Notes: generated by a model not told the origin, from the sequence alone. 64,000 bases of DNA from Pseudorhizobium tarimense (GCF_022968135.1 NZ_JALJRA010000002.1:247967-311966); one strand, 5' to 3'; positions 20,027 through 30,934 are shown, counted from the first letter of the stretch. A program made the numbers and translations.

Positions 20027-22462
20027 ATGTCGAATACCGCTTTGATGGCGCCGATCGCCCTTTTCTCTGCAGGCCTCCTGGTGAGTGGCTGCTCCGGCGG
20101 ATCGGGCGGATCCGGCGATGGAGGTTCCGGTAGTTCTTCGCCGCCCGCGGTCGCAGCTCCAGCACCGGTTTCGCCCAGCGCGCCCGCACCCGCTCCGGCA
20201 CCCACCCCGCCATCACCCTCGCTCTCCCAGGGCAATTGGGCATCAGGCGGCGTGACCTTCAATCCGGCGCGGGCGGAGCAAATTCGGACATCCGCCGAGT
20301 TTCGCGCGGCTGACGCCAACTGCACTTATGTCGGTTGTGCATCCTCCGGTGCGCCCGCGACCAACCAGTCCAGCGCGTTTGAACTGCACAACCTGCACAC
20401 GGCCTTGTCCTCGGGCATCAGCGGCGCAGGCCAGCTCGTTGCAGTCGTCGACAGCGGCTTTCGCACGACGCATCAGGAGTTTGCGGGCAAGACGATCTAT
20501 CGGTACGGCACGCTTCCGAGCAGCGATCACGGCACGCATGTGGCCTCGCTGATTGCAGGCGTTCAGGATGGCAGGGGAATGCACGGAGTGACCCCTTCCG
20601 CCGGCTTGCATCTGACCGCCATCAATCCGGCAGGCGGCACCAATCTTAACCTGGACAACGTCATTGGTGGCACGCTTGACGCAGCTTCCCGCGGGGCGGT
20701 CGCGCAGAACAATTCCTGGGGCTTCGAACTGCCAGCCTCTGATCTCGCGTCTCACCTTCAGGCCAATCCCGGCCGGACCGTGGCACAGGGACTGAACGCG
20801 CTGATCGGCAATTATGGTGCGGCGAAGTGGCAGACCTATCTCGATGCGCTGGACGGCTTTCAGCGTGGAGGCGTCATCGTATGGGCACTGTCGAACAACG
20901 AGGCCTTGGCGTCCGGCGACGTGATGGCGGCCCTTCCGCATTTTGACCAGCACTTGCAGGAGGCCTGGGTCGCTGCCGCCAATGGCTATTTTGAGGTGGA
21001 CGCGGCAGGAGAGATCACGAAGGCTGTCCGCCTTTCGGCTCCCTGTGGATTGGCTGCAAGCTTCTGCATGGCCGGAGATGGAACAACGAGTGCAGCGAGT
21101 GCGACTTCCGATACGTCCTATTCTGCTGGCACGGGCACATCCTACGTCGCACCGCAGATCGCTGGGACGGTTGCGCTGCTGGCGGAGGCTTTTCCGGATC
21201 TCACACCGGAGGAGTGGACAAAGAGACTTCTGGCGAGCGCGGACAATAGCTGGTTCAGCAAGCTCGGCGTTGCGGTCAGCGGCACCAGCGACTTCGGCAA
21301 CGGCGTTTCCCATGCCTACTCCGAGGAATGGGGGCACGGGGTCCTGGACGTCGCAGCGGCACTCAGCCCGATCGGAAGCGTGTCTTATCTGTCTGGAGAT
21401 CACGTTCTGACCAGCGATCGGACGAGCCTCACGGAGATGACGGTTGCTCCTTCGCAAAGCTTTGGCAATGGGATCGAAGCGGCCTTGGCTGGGACTCAGG
21501 TCGCGGTCTTCGATGCCCTAAACCGCAGCTACAACGTCGAAGGATCACAGCTCGTCCAAGCGTCGAGCCCCTCCATGCTCCCCGACCTGATGCAGTGGGT
21601 TGCCGTTCCCCCTTCGCACGCGCTGCCCAAGCCGGGCCTGCTCCTGCCAGACGACGCATACGCCGCAACGGCGGGCCTCTCGGTTGCGGCCGATGCCACC
21701 GGCATCTTCGAGACCAGTCCCGCATCCGCGTGGCACAGTCAGAGCTCTGTTCTCTCCCTTGTGGGTGAAAACGTTGCAGCCATCTCCAGTCGCGAACTGG
21801 GGCCTTTCGCAGTCACGGCCGTTGGGTTTGCAGGGGAAGGCACGCATGAGGAGGAGCTGGGATCTGTTGCAGGCGGCGCCATCAACGTCGCAATCGGCGA
21901 AGCGACCCGCGTCAGTTTCGGAGCGAGCTATCTAGATGATCAGGAAAGTCTTCTCGGGATGGAGCCCAGCGCGGCGTTCGCCTGGGGTGCCGGAAGCAAG
22001 GTTGCGACATTCCACGCCGGTCTCGATCATCAACTGGCGCCGGACCTGGGGCTGTTTGGCCGGTTCGAACACGGGACGGCGAGAGCTTCTGGCGGCACCG
22101 CAGGCTTGGTCGGGTCGATCAGCGACGTCGATTTCTTGGCCTTTCAGGTCGGAGTACGCGTAGGCAACCTGATGAAGGAGCAGGATTCACTCTCCTTCTC
22201 CGTTGCTCAACCCTTGCGCATTGAAAGCGGCTCGATGCAGCTGAATATCCCGACCGGCCGCAATGCTGCCGGAGAGATCCAGCGGCGCCAGATGGCGGCT
22301 GACGTCGAACCGACCGGCCGCGAGCTAGACTTCGGTATGGACTACAGTGTCCCGTTGGCAGAGGGGCATCTGCGAGTGGGCCTACAGTATCGCGTCGATT
22401 CGGGCCATGTGCCGGATGCTTCTGCCGCTGGCATAGCGGTTGGATTTCGCAAGACTTTCTAG
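20027..22462 (+). CDS. Subtilisin-like autotransporter protease with lipobox
   Basis: An 811-residue S8-family autotransporter. The N-terminal signal ends in a lipobox, VSGC at 19-22, followed by Gly/Ser- and Pro/Ala-rich linkers to about residue 70. The catalytic triad is Asp142 (VVDSGF), His168 (DHGTHVASL) and Ser372 (GTSYVAPQIAG). From about residue 560 to the end lies a beta-barrel translocator, closing with the Phe-terminated strand AGIAVGFRKTF. It should be exported to the cell surface and cleave itself or other surface proteins, as the lipoprotein autotransporter SphB1 of Bordetella does. Start is ATG 20027 or TTG 20021; neither has a good Shine-Dalgarno sequence. Confidence 0.88.
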   Translation: MSNTALMAPIALFSAGLLVSGCSGGSGGSGDGGSGSSSPPAVAAPAPVSPSAPAPAPAPTPPSPSLSQGNWASGGVTFNPARAEQIRTSAEFRAADANCTYVGCASSGAPATNQSSAFELHNLHTALSSGISGAGQLVAVVDSGFRTTHQEFAGKTIYRYGTLPSSDHGTHVASLIAGVQDGRGMHGVTPSAGLHLTAINPAGGTNLNLDNVIGGTLDAASRGAVAQNNSWGFELPASDLASHLQANPGRTVAQGLNALIGNYGAAKWQTYLDALDGFQRGGVIVWALSNNEALASGDVMAALPHFDQHLQEAWVAAANGYFEVDAAGEITKAVRLSAPCGLAASFCMAGDGTTSAASATSDTSYSAGTGTSYVAPQIAGTVALLAEAFPDLTPEEWTKRLLASADNSWFSKLGVAVSGTSDFGNGVSHAYSEEWGHGVLDVAAALSPIGSVSYLSGDHVLTSDRTSLTEMTVAPSQSFGNGIEAALAGTQVAVFDALNRSYNVEGSQLVQASSPSMLPDLMQWVAVPPSHALPKPGLLLPDDAYAATAGLSVAADATGIFETSPASAWHSQSSVLSLVGENVAAISSRELGPFAVTAVGFAGEGTHEEELGSVAGGAINVAIGEATRVSFGASYLDDQESLLGMEPSAAFAWGAGSKVATFHAGLDHQLAPDLGLFGRFEHGTARASGGTAGLVGSISDVDFLAFQVGVRVGNLMKEQDSLSFSVAQPLRIESGSMQLNIPTGRNAAGEIQRRQMAADVEPTGRELDFGMDYSVPLAEGHLRVGLQYRVDSGHVPDASAAGIAVGFRKTF

Positions 22463-22513
22463 CGCAGGCTCCCGTTCTCCGGTAACGGATGGAGGCAGCG
22501 ATCATGTCGCAAG

Positions 22514-22539
22514 CATGGACGCGAAGGTTCGTGTCCATG
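22514..22539. repeat. Palindromic element, right of the autotransporter gene
   Basis: CATGGAC and GTCCATG are perfect inverted 7-mers, extended by CGAA/TTCG around a GG loop. It is related to the element at 19803. The rest of the 312-base gap 22463-22774 shows a small hairpin CCGTT/AACGG right after the autotransporter stop and no gene. Confidence 0.55.
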
Positions 22540-22774
22540 CCAAGACCGGTAGATCGGGTGGCCGAAGCGAAGAGGCCGTGTCTCGGCATCCGCCAGCCGT
22601 CCATTCGTCTCGAAGACGCAACGACGAGGTCGCGAACACGTTCTTGTGATTGATCCTGATGCATGACAGCCTGCGGCGCGCAGTTTGGTTCCGATACCGA
22701 TGGGAGTCTTCGCGCCACTAGCCTCCCTGCGCACAAGCAACTAGGCTGCATGTTCCCGCCACCGGAACCCACTC

Positions 22775-24370
22775 ATGGCCGCATCTTCTTTTCCCACCGG
22801 CATTCACCACGTCACGCTGATCACCCGGCGGGTGCAGGAGAATGTCGATTTCTATGTGGGCTTCCTGGGGCTCCGCCTCGTCAAGCGCACCGGTGGTTTC
22901 GAGGATGCCGAGCAGTTGCATCTGTTTTACGGAAATGCGGAGGCCGAGCCTGGCACGCTCGTCACATTTCTCGTCTGGGAGGATGGCGCTTCGGGGCGGG
23001 TGGGGAACGGGCAGGTGTCCGAGATCGCCTTTTCCGTGCCGCGCGATGCGATCGGTGAATGGCTGACGCGGGCGATCACGCACCGCGTGCCGGTGGAAGG
23101 CCCGCTGCATGAGTTTGGCGAAACGGTGCTGCGGCTGAAGGACCCCGACGGCATCATCGTCAAGCTAGTGGGACATGGCGACGCTATGGCTTTGGCGGCA
23201 GGGCAGGAGCCGGCCGTGACGCGGCTGCGGGCGGTGACGCTGTTGACCGAGACGCCGGAGGAGACGGCAACCTTTTTGTCCCGCTTCGGTTACCGGCCGG
23301 GGCCGGTCATGGGTAATCTGCAGCGGATGCTGTCCGACACCGATGCGGTAGACGTGCGCGACGCCACCGGCTACGTGCCCGGAATTCCCGGGACGGGAAC
23401 GGCCGATCATGTCGCCTTTCGCGCCGGGGACGTCGAGGCGATCAGAAAGATGGAAGGAGACCTTTCGCGGCTGAACTCCTCGCCGACCAATCTCCATGAC
23501 CGCAAGTACTTTATCTCGCTTTATGTGCGCGAGCCGGGCGGCACGTTGATCGAATATGCGACTGACGGGCCGGGCTTTGCTATCGACGAGAAGCCCGGAC
23601 ATCTGGGCGAGCAGCTCTTCGTGCCGCCGGGCGACGAGGCGCGTGCGCAAGACCTCAAGGTGTTCCTTCCGCAATTCTCGCTTCCCGGTGAGCAACGCAT
23701 GCCGCGCCGCGACCTGCCCTTCGTGCACCGTTTCTTCGTGCCGGATGCGCCGGGTGAGGAGACGCTGGTGCTCATGCACGGCAGCGGCGGTAGCGAGGGG
23801 GACCTGATGCCGCTCGCGCACCGGATCGCACCGCAGGCTATGCTTCTTGGTCTGCGCGGGCGTTCGGTGGAGGATGGCTCGCCCCGCTGGTTCCGCCGCC
23901 TGCCGGGCGAGCATTTCGACCAGGGTGACATTCGCTCAGAAGCGGAAGCCTTTGCCGCTTTCGTGGAAGGCGCGGTGGAAGGCTATCGGCTGGACGCGGA
24001 GCGCCTGACTTTTCTCGGCCTGTCGAACGGCGCAAACTTCCTGGCGGCGGTGATGGCACTGTACCCGGGGTTGATCCGCCGGGCGGTCCTGCTGCGGCCG
24101 GCGATGGTGCTGGAGGACCCGCCGGTGGTGGATCTCTCGGCAACCTCGGTTCTGATGGTGAGCGGCCGGCAGGACCTGGCAGCCCCCTTGGCTCGGCGGC
24201 TGGAGGCATGGCTGCGGGACAGCGGCGCGAACCTTACCAGCCACTTCATCGACACTGCCCATCAGCTCTCGGATGAGGATCTGCCGCTGGCGAAAGCCTG
24301 GGTAGACAAGCACCGACAGTCGCATCGGCTGCTGTTGACTCCATCATCCGAGAAATGCATTCTCGAATAA
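22775..24370 (+). CDS. Fusion: VOC ring-cleaving dioxygenase + alpha/beta hydrolase (MhqO-MhqD-like)
   Basis: A 531-residue two-enzyme protein. Residues about 8-275 are two VOC modules of the MhqO/LinE-like hydroquinone dioxygenase type, with metal-ligand candidates His11 (GIHHVTLI), the His of TADHVAFR and the Glu of GTLIEYATDGPG. Residues about 320-515 are an alpha/beta hydrolase of the MhqD/carboxylesterase type: oxyanion HGSGGSEGD, nucleophile Ser417 in GLSNGA, Asp in GRQDLAAP, His in DTAHQLSDED. In Bacillus, MhqO and MhqD are separate genes induced by quinones. Here one chain could open a hydroquinone-like ring and hydrolyse the product. The XRE-cupin regulator gene begins at its last base. 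Confidence 0.85.
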   Translation: MAASSFPTGIHHVTLITRRVQENVDFYVGFLGLRLVKRTGGFEDAEQLHLFYGNAEAEPGTLVTFLVWEDGASGRVGNGQVSEIAFSVPRDAIGEWLTRAITHRVPVEGPLHEFGETVLRLKDPDGIIVKLVGHGDAMALAAGQEPAVTRLRAVTLLTETPEETATFLSRFGYRPGPVMGNLQRMLSDTDAVDVRDATGYVPGIPGTGTADHVAFRAGDVEAIRKMEGDLSRLNSSPTNLHDRKYFISLYVREPGGTLIEYATDGPGFAIDEKPGHLGEQLFVPPGDEARAQDLKVFLPQFSLPGEQRMPRRDLPFVHRFFVPDAPGEETLVLMHGSGGSEGDLMPLAHRIAPQAMLLGLRGRSVEDGSPRWFRRLPGEHFDQGDIRSEAEAFAAFVEGAVEGYRLDAERLTFLGLSNGANFLAAVMALYPGLIRRAVLLRPAMVLEDPPVVDLSATSVLMVSGRQDLAAPLARRLEAWLRDSGANLTSHFIDTAHQLSDEDLPLAKAWVDKHRQSHRLLLTPSSEKCILE

Positions 24371-24942
24371 TGGAAGATGCCCTCTCACTGGATCGATCGA
24401 TCGGGGAGCGGCTGCGTGGCCTGAGGGACGCGCAGGCGCTGACGCTGGATGAGCTGGCGGCCCGTTCGGGCGTCAGCCGCGCGATGATCTCACGGATCGA
24501 GCGCGCCGAGGCGAGCCCGACGGCGGCGCTCCTGGCGCGGCTTTGCGAGGCGTTGGGGCTGACGCTTTCCACCTTCTTTGCCGAGAATGATGAACCGGCA
24601 TCACCGCTCAGCCGCAGGGGTAGCCAGCGGCTGTGGCGCGATCCGCATACCGGCTACCTGCGCCGCTCCGTTTCGCCATCGGGCATGCCGAGCCGGGTGG
24701 ATATCGTCGAGGTGGAGTTTCCGGCCGGCGCGCGCGTCAGCTTTCCGCCGCGGGAGGAAAGCCGTGTGATGACGCAGCATGTCTGGCTCTTCGAAGGCGA
24801 GCTGCAGATGACGATCGGCGAGACGATGCATCGGCTCGAACCCGGCGATTGCCTGTTCATGGACATCGGAGACGCCTTCGACTTTCACAATCCTGTCGAC
24901 CGGCCGGCCCGCTATGCGGTGATCCTCGACCGGGGACGCTGA
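24370..24942 (+). CDS. XRE-family regulator with cupin domain
   Basis: A regulator of about 190 residues. The helix-turn-helix spans about 8-62 (LDELAARSGVSRAMISRIER) and a cupin sensor about 100-188 (VMTQHVWLFEGELQMTIGE; LEPGDCLFMDIGD). The ATG at 24370 overlaps the stop of the fusion gene (TAATG), so the two are translationally coupled; an in-frame ATG at 24355 is an alternative. Being cotranscribed with the fusion enzyme and a GNAT, it probably controls this operon in response to a small metabolite. Confidence 0.9.
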   Translation: MEDALSLDRSIGERLRGLRDAQALTLDELAARSGVSRAMISRIERAEASPTAALLARLCEALGLTLSTFFAENDEPASPLSRRGSQRLWRDPHTGYLRRSVSPSGMPSRVDIVEVEFPAGARVSFPPREESRVMTQHVWLFEGELQMTIGETMHRLEPGDCLFMDIGDAFDFHNPVDRPARYAVILDRGR

Positions 24943-24965
24943 AGCCACACAAGGAGAAACAGCAC

Positions 24966-25514
24966 GTGACGGCCATCATCCGTATCGCCGATGCCAATGC
25001 CGCCCGGGAGGCGGTGCCCGATCTTTGCGAGGTTCTGGCGGATTGCATCAACGGCGGCGCCTCGCTCGGCTTCATGCTGCCGTTCTCGCCGGACGATGCC
25101 GCGGCCTACTGGCAGGAGATCGCCGCCCAGGTGGAGGCGGGCCAGATCATCCTGGCGCTTTTCGAGATCGACGGCAAGGTGGTGGGAACGGTGCAGGTGG
25201 GGCTGGCGACCAAGCCGAACCAGCCGCACCGGGGCGACCTGATGAAGCTCCTCGTCCACCGCTCCGCCCGCGGCCTCGGGCTGTCGCGCCGGCTGATGCA
25301 GGCGGTCGAGGCGGAGGCGTCGCGCCGGGGGCGGACGCTGCTGGTGCTCGATACGGCAACCGGCAGCGAAGCGGAAGCGATATACCCGCGTTTCGGCTGG
25401 CAGCGGGTGGGCGTCATCCCGGATTACGCCCTGTGGCCGCAGGGCGGGTTCTGTGACACGACGGTGTTCTACAAGCGGATCGGCGAACCTCAGGCGCCCT
25501 CGCGGGCCGCCTGA
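24966..25514 (+). CDS. GNAT N-acetyltransferase
   Basis: A 182-residue acetyl-CoA-dependent acetyltransferase. The acetyl-CoA-binding region is LLVHRSARGLGLSRRLMQAV, preceded by the strand GTVQVGLATKPN; the C-terminus has ATGSEAEAIYPRFGWQRVG. The GTG at 24966 is preceded by AAGGAG. It is the third gene of the operon with the fusion enzyme and XRE-cupin regulator. The substrate is unknown; similar proteins acetylate small amines or toxic compounds. Its 3' end overlaps the convergent MFS gene by 25 bases. Confidence 0.88.
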   Translation: MTAIIRIADANAAREAVPDLCEVLADCINGGASLGFMLPFSPDDAAAYWQEIAAQVEAGQIILALFEIDGKVVGTVQVGLATKPNQPHRGDLMKLLVHRSARGLGLSRRLMQAVEAEASRRGRTLLVLDTATGSEAEAIYPRFGWQRVGVIPDYALWPQGGFCDTTVFYKRIGEPQAPSRAA

Positions 25515-26728
25515 TCCGCCACAACATCGCGCCGTTCGGTGAACGCATAGGCGAGTGCGATTGCCGGCAGGGCAAGCCCAATCATCGAGGCAAACAGCCA
25601 GCCGCCCTCGGCGAAAGCCCAGGCGCCGACGGCCGAGCCGATCGCGCCGCCGCAGAAGAAGGTGGCCATGAAGAGGCCGTTCAGCCGGCTGCGCAGATCT
25701 GGCCCGAGGCCAAAGATCGCCCGCTGTCCAATCACTAGCGTCATGGTGACGCCGAAGTCGAGCAGGATTGCAGCCACCGTCAGCAGCGCAAGGGCAATGG
25801 TCGAGCCTTCCGGGGCGATATGGGTGATCATGAAGGCGACGCCGACGGAAGCGATGCCGAAGAAGGTGGCGGGGCGACCGAGGTCCCGGTCGGCCAGGCG
25901 CCCGGCAATGGGTGAGGCGATGGCGCCCGCAACGCCGGCGAGCGCGAAGAGCGCGATGCCGGCCTGGGTCAGGCCGAAGGCGGGCCCGGCCAGCACGAGC
26001 GGCGTTACCGTCCAGAACAGGCTGAAGGCGGAAAACTGGCAGGCCTGATAGAAGGCTCGGCGGCGCAGAACCGGTTGCGAGGCATAAAGCTGTCCCATGG
26101 AAGCGAGCAGGCCGCCATAGGACAGCTTCGTCTGGGGCACCCGCTTCGGCAGCCGTGTGGCGAGCACGAGCGCCAGCGCGATCATGACGCCTGCGGACAG
26201 GAAGAAGACGAGGTGCCAGGAGGAGAAGCGGGCAACAAAGCTCGACACCGGGCGCGCCATCATGATGCCAACCATCAGGCCGCTCATGACGTTGCCGACG
26301 ACCCGCCCGCGTTGCGCATCCGGCGCAAGGCTGGCCGCGAACGGCACGATCATCTGCACGGCGGTGGACGCAAGGCCGATTGCGAGCGAGGCCGCGAGGA
26401 AGGGCAATGCGGAGGTCGAGGCGCCGGCGGCAAGCAGCGCCAGCGTCGCAGCCCCGATCATGGTCAGGATCAGCCGGCGGTTTTCCAGAAGGTCGCCGAG
26501 CGGCACGACGAGCAGCAGGCCGAAGCCGTAGCCGATCTGCGTCAGGGTCACGATCAGGCCCGTCAGGTGCGGCGGCAGGCCGATCGAGGCGGCGATGGGG
26601 CCAGCCAGCGGCTGGGAGTAATACAGGTTAGCGGCGATCAGGCCGCAGGCAGCGGCCATCACGAAGGTCATTGCCGCTGACAGGCCTAGAGGTTGGGCGG
26701 ATGCGGCTGTCGGGTTCTGCACGGTCAT
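25490..26728 (-). CDS. MFS transporter (drug/metabolite efflux type)
   Basis: A 412-residue major-facilitator protein with 12 predicted helices. The loop after helix 2 carries PLGDLLENRRLIL, a variant of motif A, and the second-half equivalent is GRLADRDLGRPA. It resembles YnfM/AraJ-like proton-driven exporters. It follows the TetR gene by 54 bases in the same direction, so the regulator probably controls it. The overlap of its 3' end with the GNAT gene could cause antisense interference. Confidence 0.9.
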   Translation of the reverse strand: MTVQNPTAASAQPLGLSAAMTFVMAAACGLIAANLYYSQPLAGPIAASIGLPPHLTGLIVTLTQIGYGFGLLLVVPLGDLLENRRLILTMIGAATLALLAAGASTSALPFLAASLAIGLASTAVQMIVPFAASLAPDAQRGRVVGNVMSGLMVGIMMARPVSSFVARFSSWHLVFFLSAGVMIALALVLATRLPKRVPQTKLSYGGLLASMGQLYASQPVLRRRAFYQACQFSAFSLFWTVTPLVLAGPAFGLTQAGIALFALAGVAGAIASPIAGRLADRDLGRPATFFGIASVGVAFMITHIAPEGSTIALALLTVAAILLDFGVTMTLVIGQRAIFGLGPDLRSRLNGLFMATFFCGGAIGSAVGAWAFAEGGWLFASMIGLALPAIALAYAFTERRDVVADQAAREGA

Positions 26729-26782
26729 CGAAGGTTCCTTGGGAGGGAGGAGTGAGGAGGCGCTGGTTGATCTGCGGCCGGA

Positions 26783-27403
26783 TCAGTCGAGGAGTTTCAG
26801 GGCGGCTTCGACGGAGGCCAGCAAGGGCAGATCGGGACGCCCGGTCTTGCCGGCGATCCGCACACCCATCAGGTAGGAGAAAACGGCTAGCGCAGTCGCG
26901 GCCGGATCCACGCTCGCGGAAACGGACCCGTCGGCCTGGCCATCGCGGATAAAACCCTCGATGCGCTGCACGAGCCGGGCGTTGTGCCCCTCGACGCGCT
27001 CTGCGACCACGGGATCAAAGAGTGAGAGTTCGACCGCAGCACCGATCGCCAGACAGCCGCGCCGGCCGGTCTCGCCGCAGGCGGCTTCGGCGTAGAACCG
27101 AAGAAGTGCTGCGATTTTCTCGCGCCCGGTGTTCGCTTTAGCAAGCTGAACATTGAGCAGGTCACCGCGCACCTGCTTGTAGCGGTCGAAAGCGGCGAGG
27201 AAGACGGCATGCTTGTCCTTGAACGCCTTGTAGATGCTGCCGGCGGTGAGCCCCATCGCCTCCTTCAGCTCGTTGATCGAGGTGCCATGGTAGCCGCGTT
27301 CGGAGAAAACGCGGATGGCGGCGTCCAGCGTCTGGCCAACATCGAATTCGCGGGGTCGCCCGGGTGAACGCGAGCTTCTTGCGGCGAGGGGGGCATCTGT
27401 CAT
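26783..27403 (-). CDS. TetR-family regulator
   Basis: A 206-residue repressor-type protein. The helix-turn-helix lies at about 20-65 (ALDAAIRVFSERGYHGTSIN-type segment, then MGLTAGSIYKAFKDKHAVF), and the C-terminal ligand domain has CGETGRRGCLAIGAAVE. The start is uncertain: ATG 27403 leaves the palindrome at 27422-27437 outside the gene, while TTG 27439 or ATG 27433 would overlap it; none has a clear ribosome site. It most likely represses itself and the following MFS gene. Confidence 0.88.
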   Translation of the reverse strand: MTDAPLAARSSRSPGRPREFDVGQTLDAAIRVFSERGYHGTSINELKEAMGLTAGSIYKAFKDKHAVFLAAFDRYKQVRGDLLNVQLAKANTGREKIAALLRFYAEAACGETGRRGCLAIGAAVELSLFDPVVAERVEGHNARLVQRIEGFIRDGQADGSVSASVDPAATALAVFSYLMGVRIAGKTGRPDLPLLASVEAALKLLD

Positions 27404-27421
27404 TGTGCAGACCAGCAGATG

Positions 27422-27437
27422 GGAAACGATCATTTCC
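27422..27437 (-). promoter_or_regulatory. Candidate TetR operator
   Basis: GGAAACGATCATTTCC is a 16-base palindrome with one mismatched pair, 19-34 bases before the TetR start at 27403. Length and symmetry fit TetR-family operators. Binding is an inference. Confidence 0.65.
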
Positions 27438-27563
27438 AAATAGACTGACGCGGCGCAAAGTTCAAGGCTTCTAACGGCGACGCGATAGATGGGAAAAAAG
27501 AAGGAACGGAAAGCGGTGAGACGGGTTAGCCCTCTTGTCCCCCATCAAGAAAACGGAGGCATT

Positions 27564-27734
27564 ATGAGCAAGACCGATGTGAAGGAAGCCATCAAGCGCG
27601 CCGAAAAGCAGGTGGAAAACACCAGCGCCGGCGGTCATCTCGGCGGCACCTATTACGGGCAGGAGCCGGACGGCAAGACGTCGTCGAGCAACTCCAATGT
27701 CGGGCGAAACCGCCCGAACTCCGGCGGTGCCTGA
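27564..27734 (+). CDS. Small hydrophilic protein, unknown function
   Basis: A 56-residue, Gly/Ser/Asn-rich soluble protein (MSKTDVKEAIKRAEKQVEN; GGHLGGTYYGQEPDG). ACGGAGG precedes the ATG and a strong intrinsic terminator follows 22 bases after the stop, so it is a well-formed single-gene unit. The abundance of polar residues suggests an unstructured, perhaps stress-related protein, but I cannot name a family. Confidence 0.75.
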   Translation: MSKTDVKEAIKRAEKQVENTSAGGHLGGTYYGQEPDGKTSSSNSNVGRNRPNSGGA

Positions 27735-27755
27735 TCATTGACGACAGGATTGACG

Positions 27756-27786
27756 AAAAGCCCCGCCGCGAGCGGGGCTTTTTTGT
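27756..27786 (+). terminator. Intrinsic terminator
   Basis: AAAAGCCCCGC and GCGGGGCTTTT pair around a CGCGA loop, followed by a run of T. It serves the small gene just upstream. Confidence 0.9.
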
Positions 27787-27872
27787 GCTGATTGTTATTT
27801 GCCCTGGATCAATCTCGGAGACGTCTGCAGCCGCTAGACTCCGTTCATCTCGTGCGATGGACGGAGGCACCT

Positions 27873-28052
27873 GTGCTGAGGCTGATCTCGCAATTCATCC
27901 TTTGAGGAGCAGGGCTTCTCGCGGCGTTCTTCGTCTCCAGAGAGGATTCAGCCTCCCCCATCTATCAGCTCGTGGCGGCACTGCTGATAATGGCCGCGGC
28001 CTCTGTGCTGATCTGGTATGGACCTGCCCTTTGGCGACGCTTGCGAGGATAG
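27873..28052 (+). pseudogene. Small membrane protein with an in-frame TGA
   Basis: From a GTG at 27873 with GGAGG in good position, the frame reads MLRLISQFIL, then TGA at 27903-27905, then GAGLLAAFFVSREDSASPIY, QLVAALLIMAAASVLIWYGP and ALWRRLRG before a TAG. The part after the TGA is a well-formed two-helix membrane protein with a basic end. A Trp codon (TGG) mutated to TGA is the simplest explanation. Read-through cannot be excluded, but there is no sign of a selenocysteine element. Confidence 0.5.
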
Positions 28053-28069
28053 ACGTTCTGGCCTGCCGC

Positions 28070-28246
28070 TTACTGAACGGCAGCGGCCTGCGCCGTCAGA
28101 TCCTGTGCCAGGTAGACACGCGCCGCGGACGGGCCGCTTTCCATGGTCGCCGCAACGTAGCCGCCGCCGGCGAGAAGAAGAACCAGGAACAGGACTGCTG
28201 TGCCCAGGCCGCCCTTGGCCTGGCGCGGAGCGTGGTGATATGCCAT
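28070..28246 (-). CDS. Small single-pass membrane protein
   Basis: A 58-residue protein with a basic N-terminus (MAYHHAPRQAKGG), one transmembrane helix at about 14-34 (LGTAVLFLVLLLAGGGYVAA) and a polar tail. CGGAGG lies seven bases before the ATG, which fixes this start within a longer open frame. Function unknown. It is convergent with the TGA-interrupted gene. Confidence 0.7.
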   Translation of the reverse strand: MAYHHAPRQAKGGLGTAVLFLVLLLAGGGYVAATMESGPSAARVYLAQDLTAQAAAVQ

Positions 28247-28338
28247 GAATTGCCTCCGTTTGGTCTCACAAGAACGGATGAGCTGCCTGGCGGTTCCCGT
28301 CTTCCTGCCCGTAAAATTAGACCGTGCTAAACAAAAAA

Positions 28339-28357
28339 AGCCCCGCAGGGCGGAGCT
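28339..28357 (-). terminator. Intrinsic terminator of the first TRAP binding-protein gene
   Basis: On the reverse strand AGCTCCGC pairs with GCGGGGCT (one mismatch) and is followed by seven T residues. It lies about 30 bases after the stop codon at 28387. Confidence 0.85.
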
Positions 28358-28386
28358 TCTAATGTCAGGATGAGGCGCGGCTCTTT

Positions 28387-29532
<1,146 letters not shown>

Positions 29533-29589
29533 CTAGAGCCTCACCCTGCGGCACAGCAAGCAGAATGGCTGTTCCGAGGCATGGGGAGA

Positions 29590-29614
29590 AAGAGCCGGTC
29601 CGGGACCGGCTCTT
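29590..29614 (-). terminator. Hairpin after the second TRAP binding-protein gene
   Basis: AAGAGCCGGT and ACCGGCTCTT are perfect 10-base arms with a five-base loop, starting eight bases after the stop of copy B. It separates the transcription of the two paralogues. Confidence 0.8.
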
Positions 29615-29621
29615 CGCTGTA

Positions 29622-30821
<1,200 letters not shown>

Positions 30822-30934
30822 TTAATTGCGTGAAAGGCATCTTCATCATCCGCTTTGTTGCCTGCGGCAACTTGTGGTCACGCTGTTGCCGTCTCTGGCG
30901 CAGCAGGTCTTGAACTTCGTGCCAAACTAATTAG

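Noticed and set aside
27903..27905. Possible selenocysteine at the in-frame TGA
   Set aside because: The position looks like Trp in a membrane helix, no redox motif is present and no stem-loop of SECIS type is seen after it.
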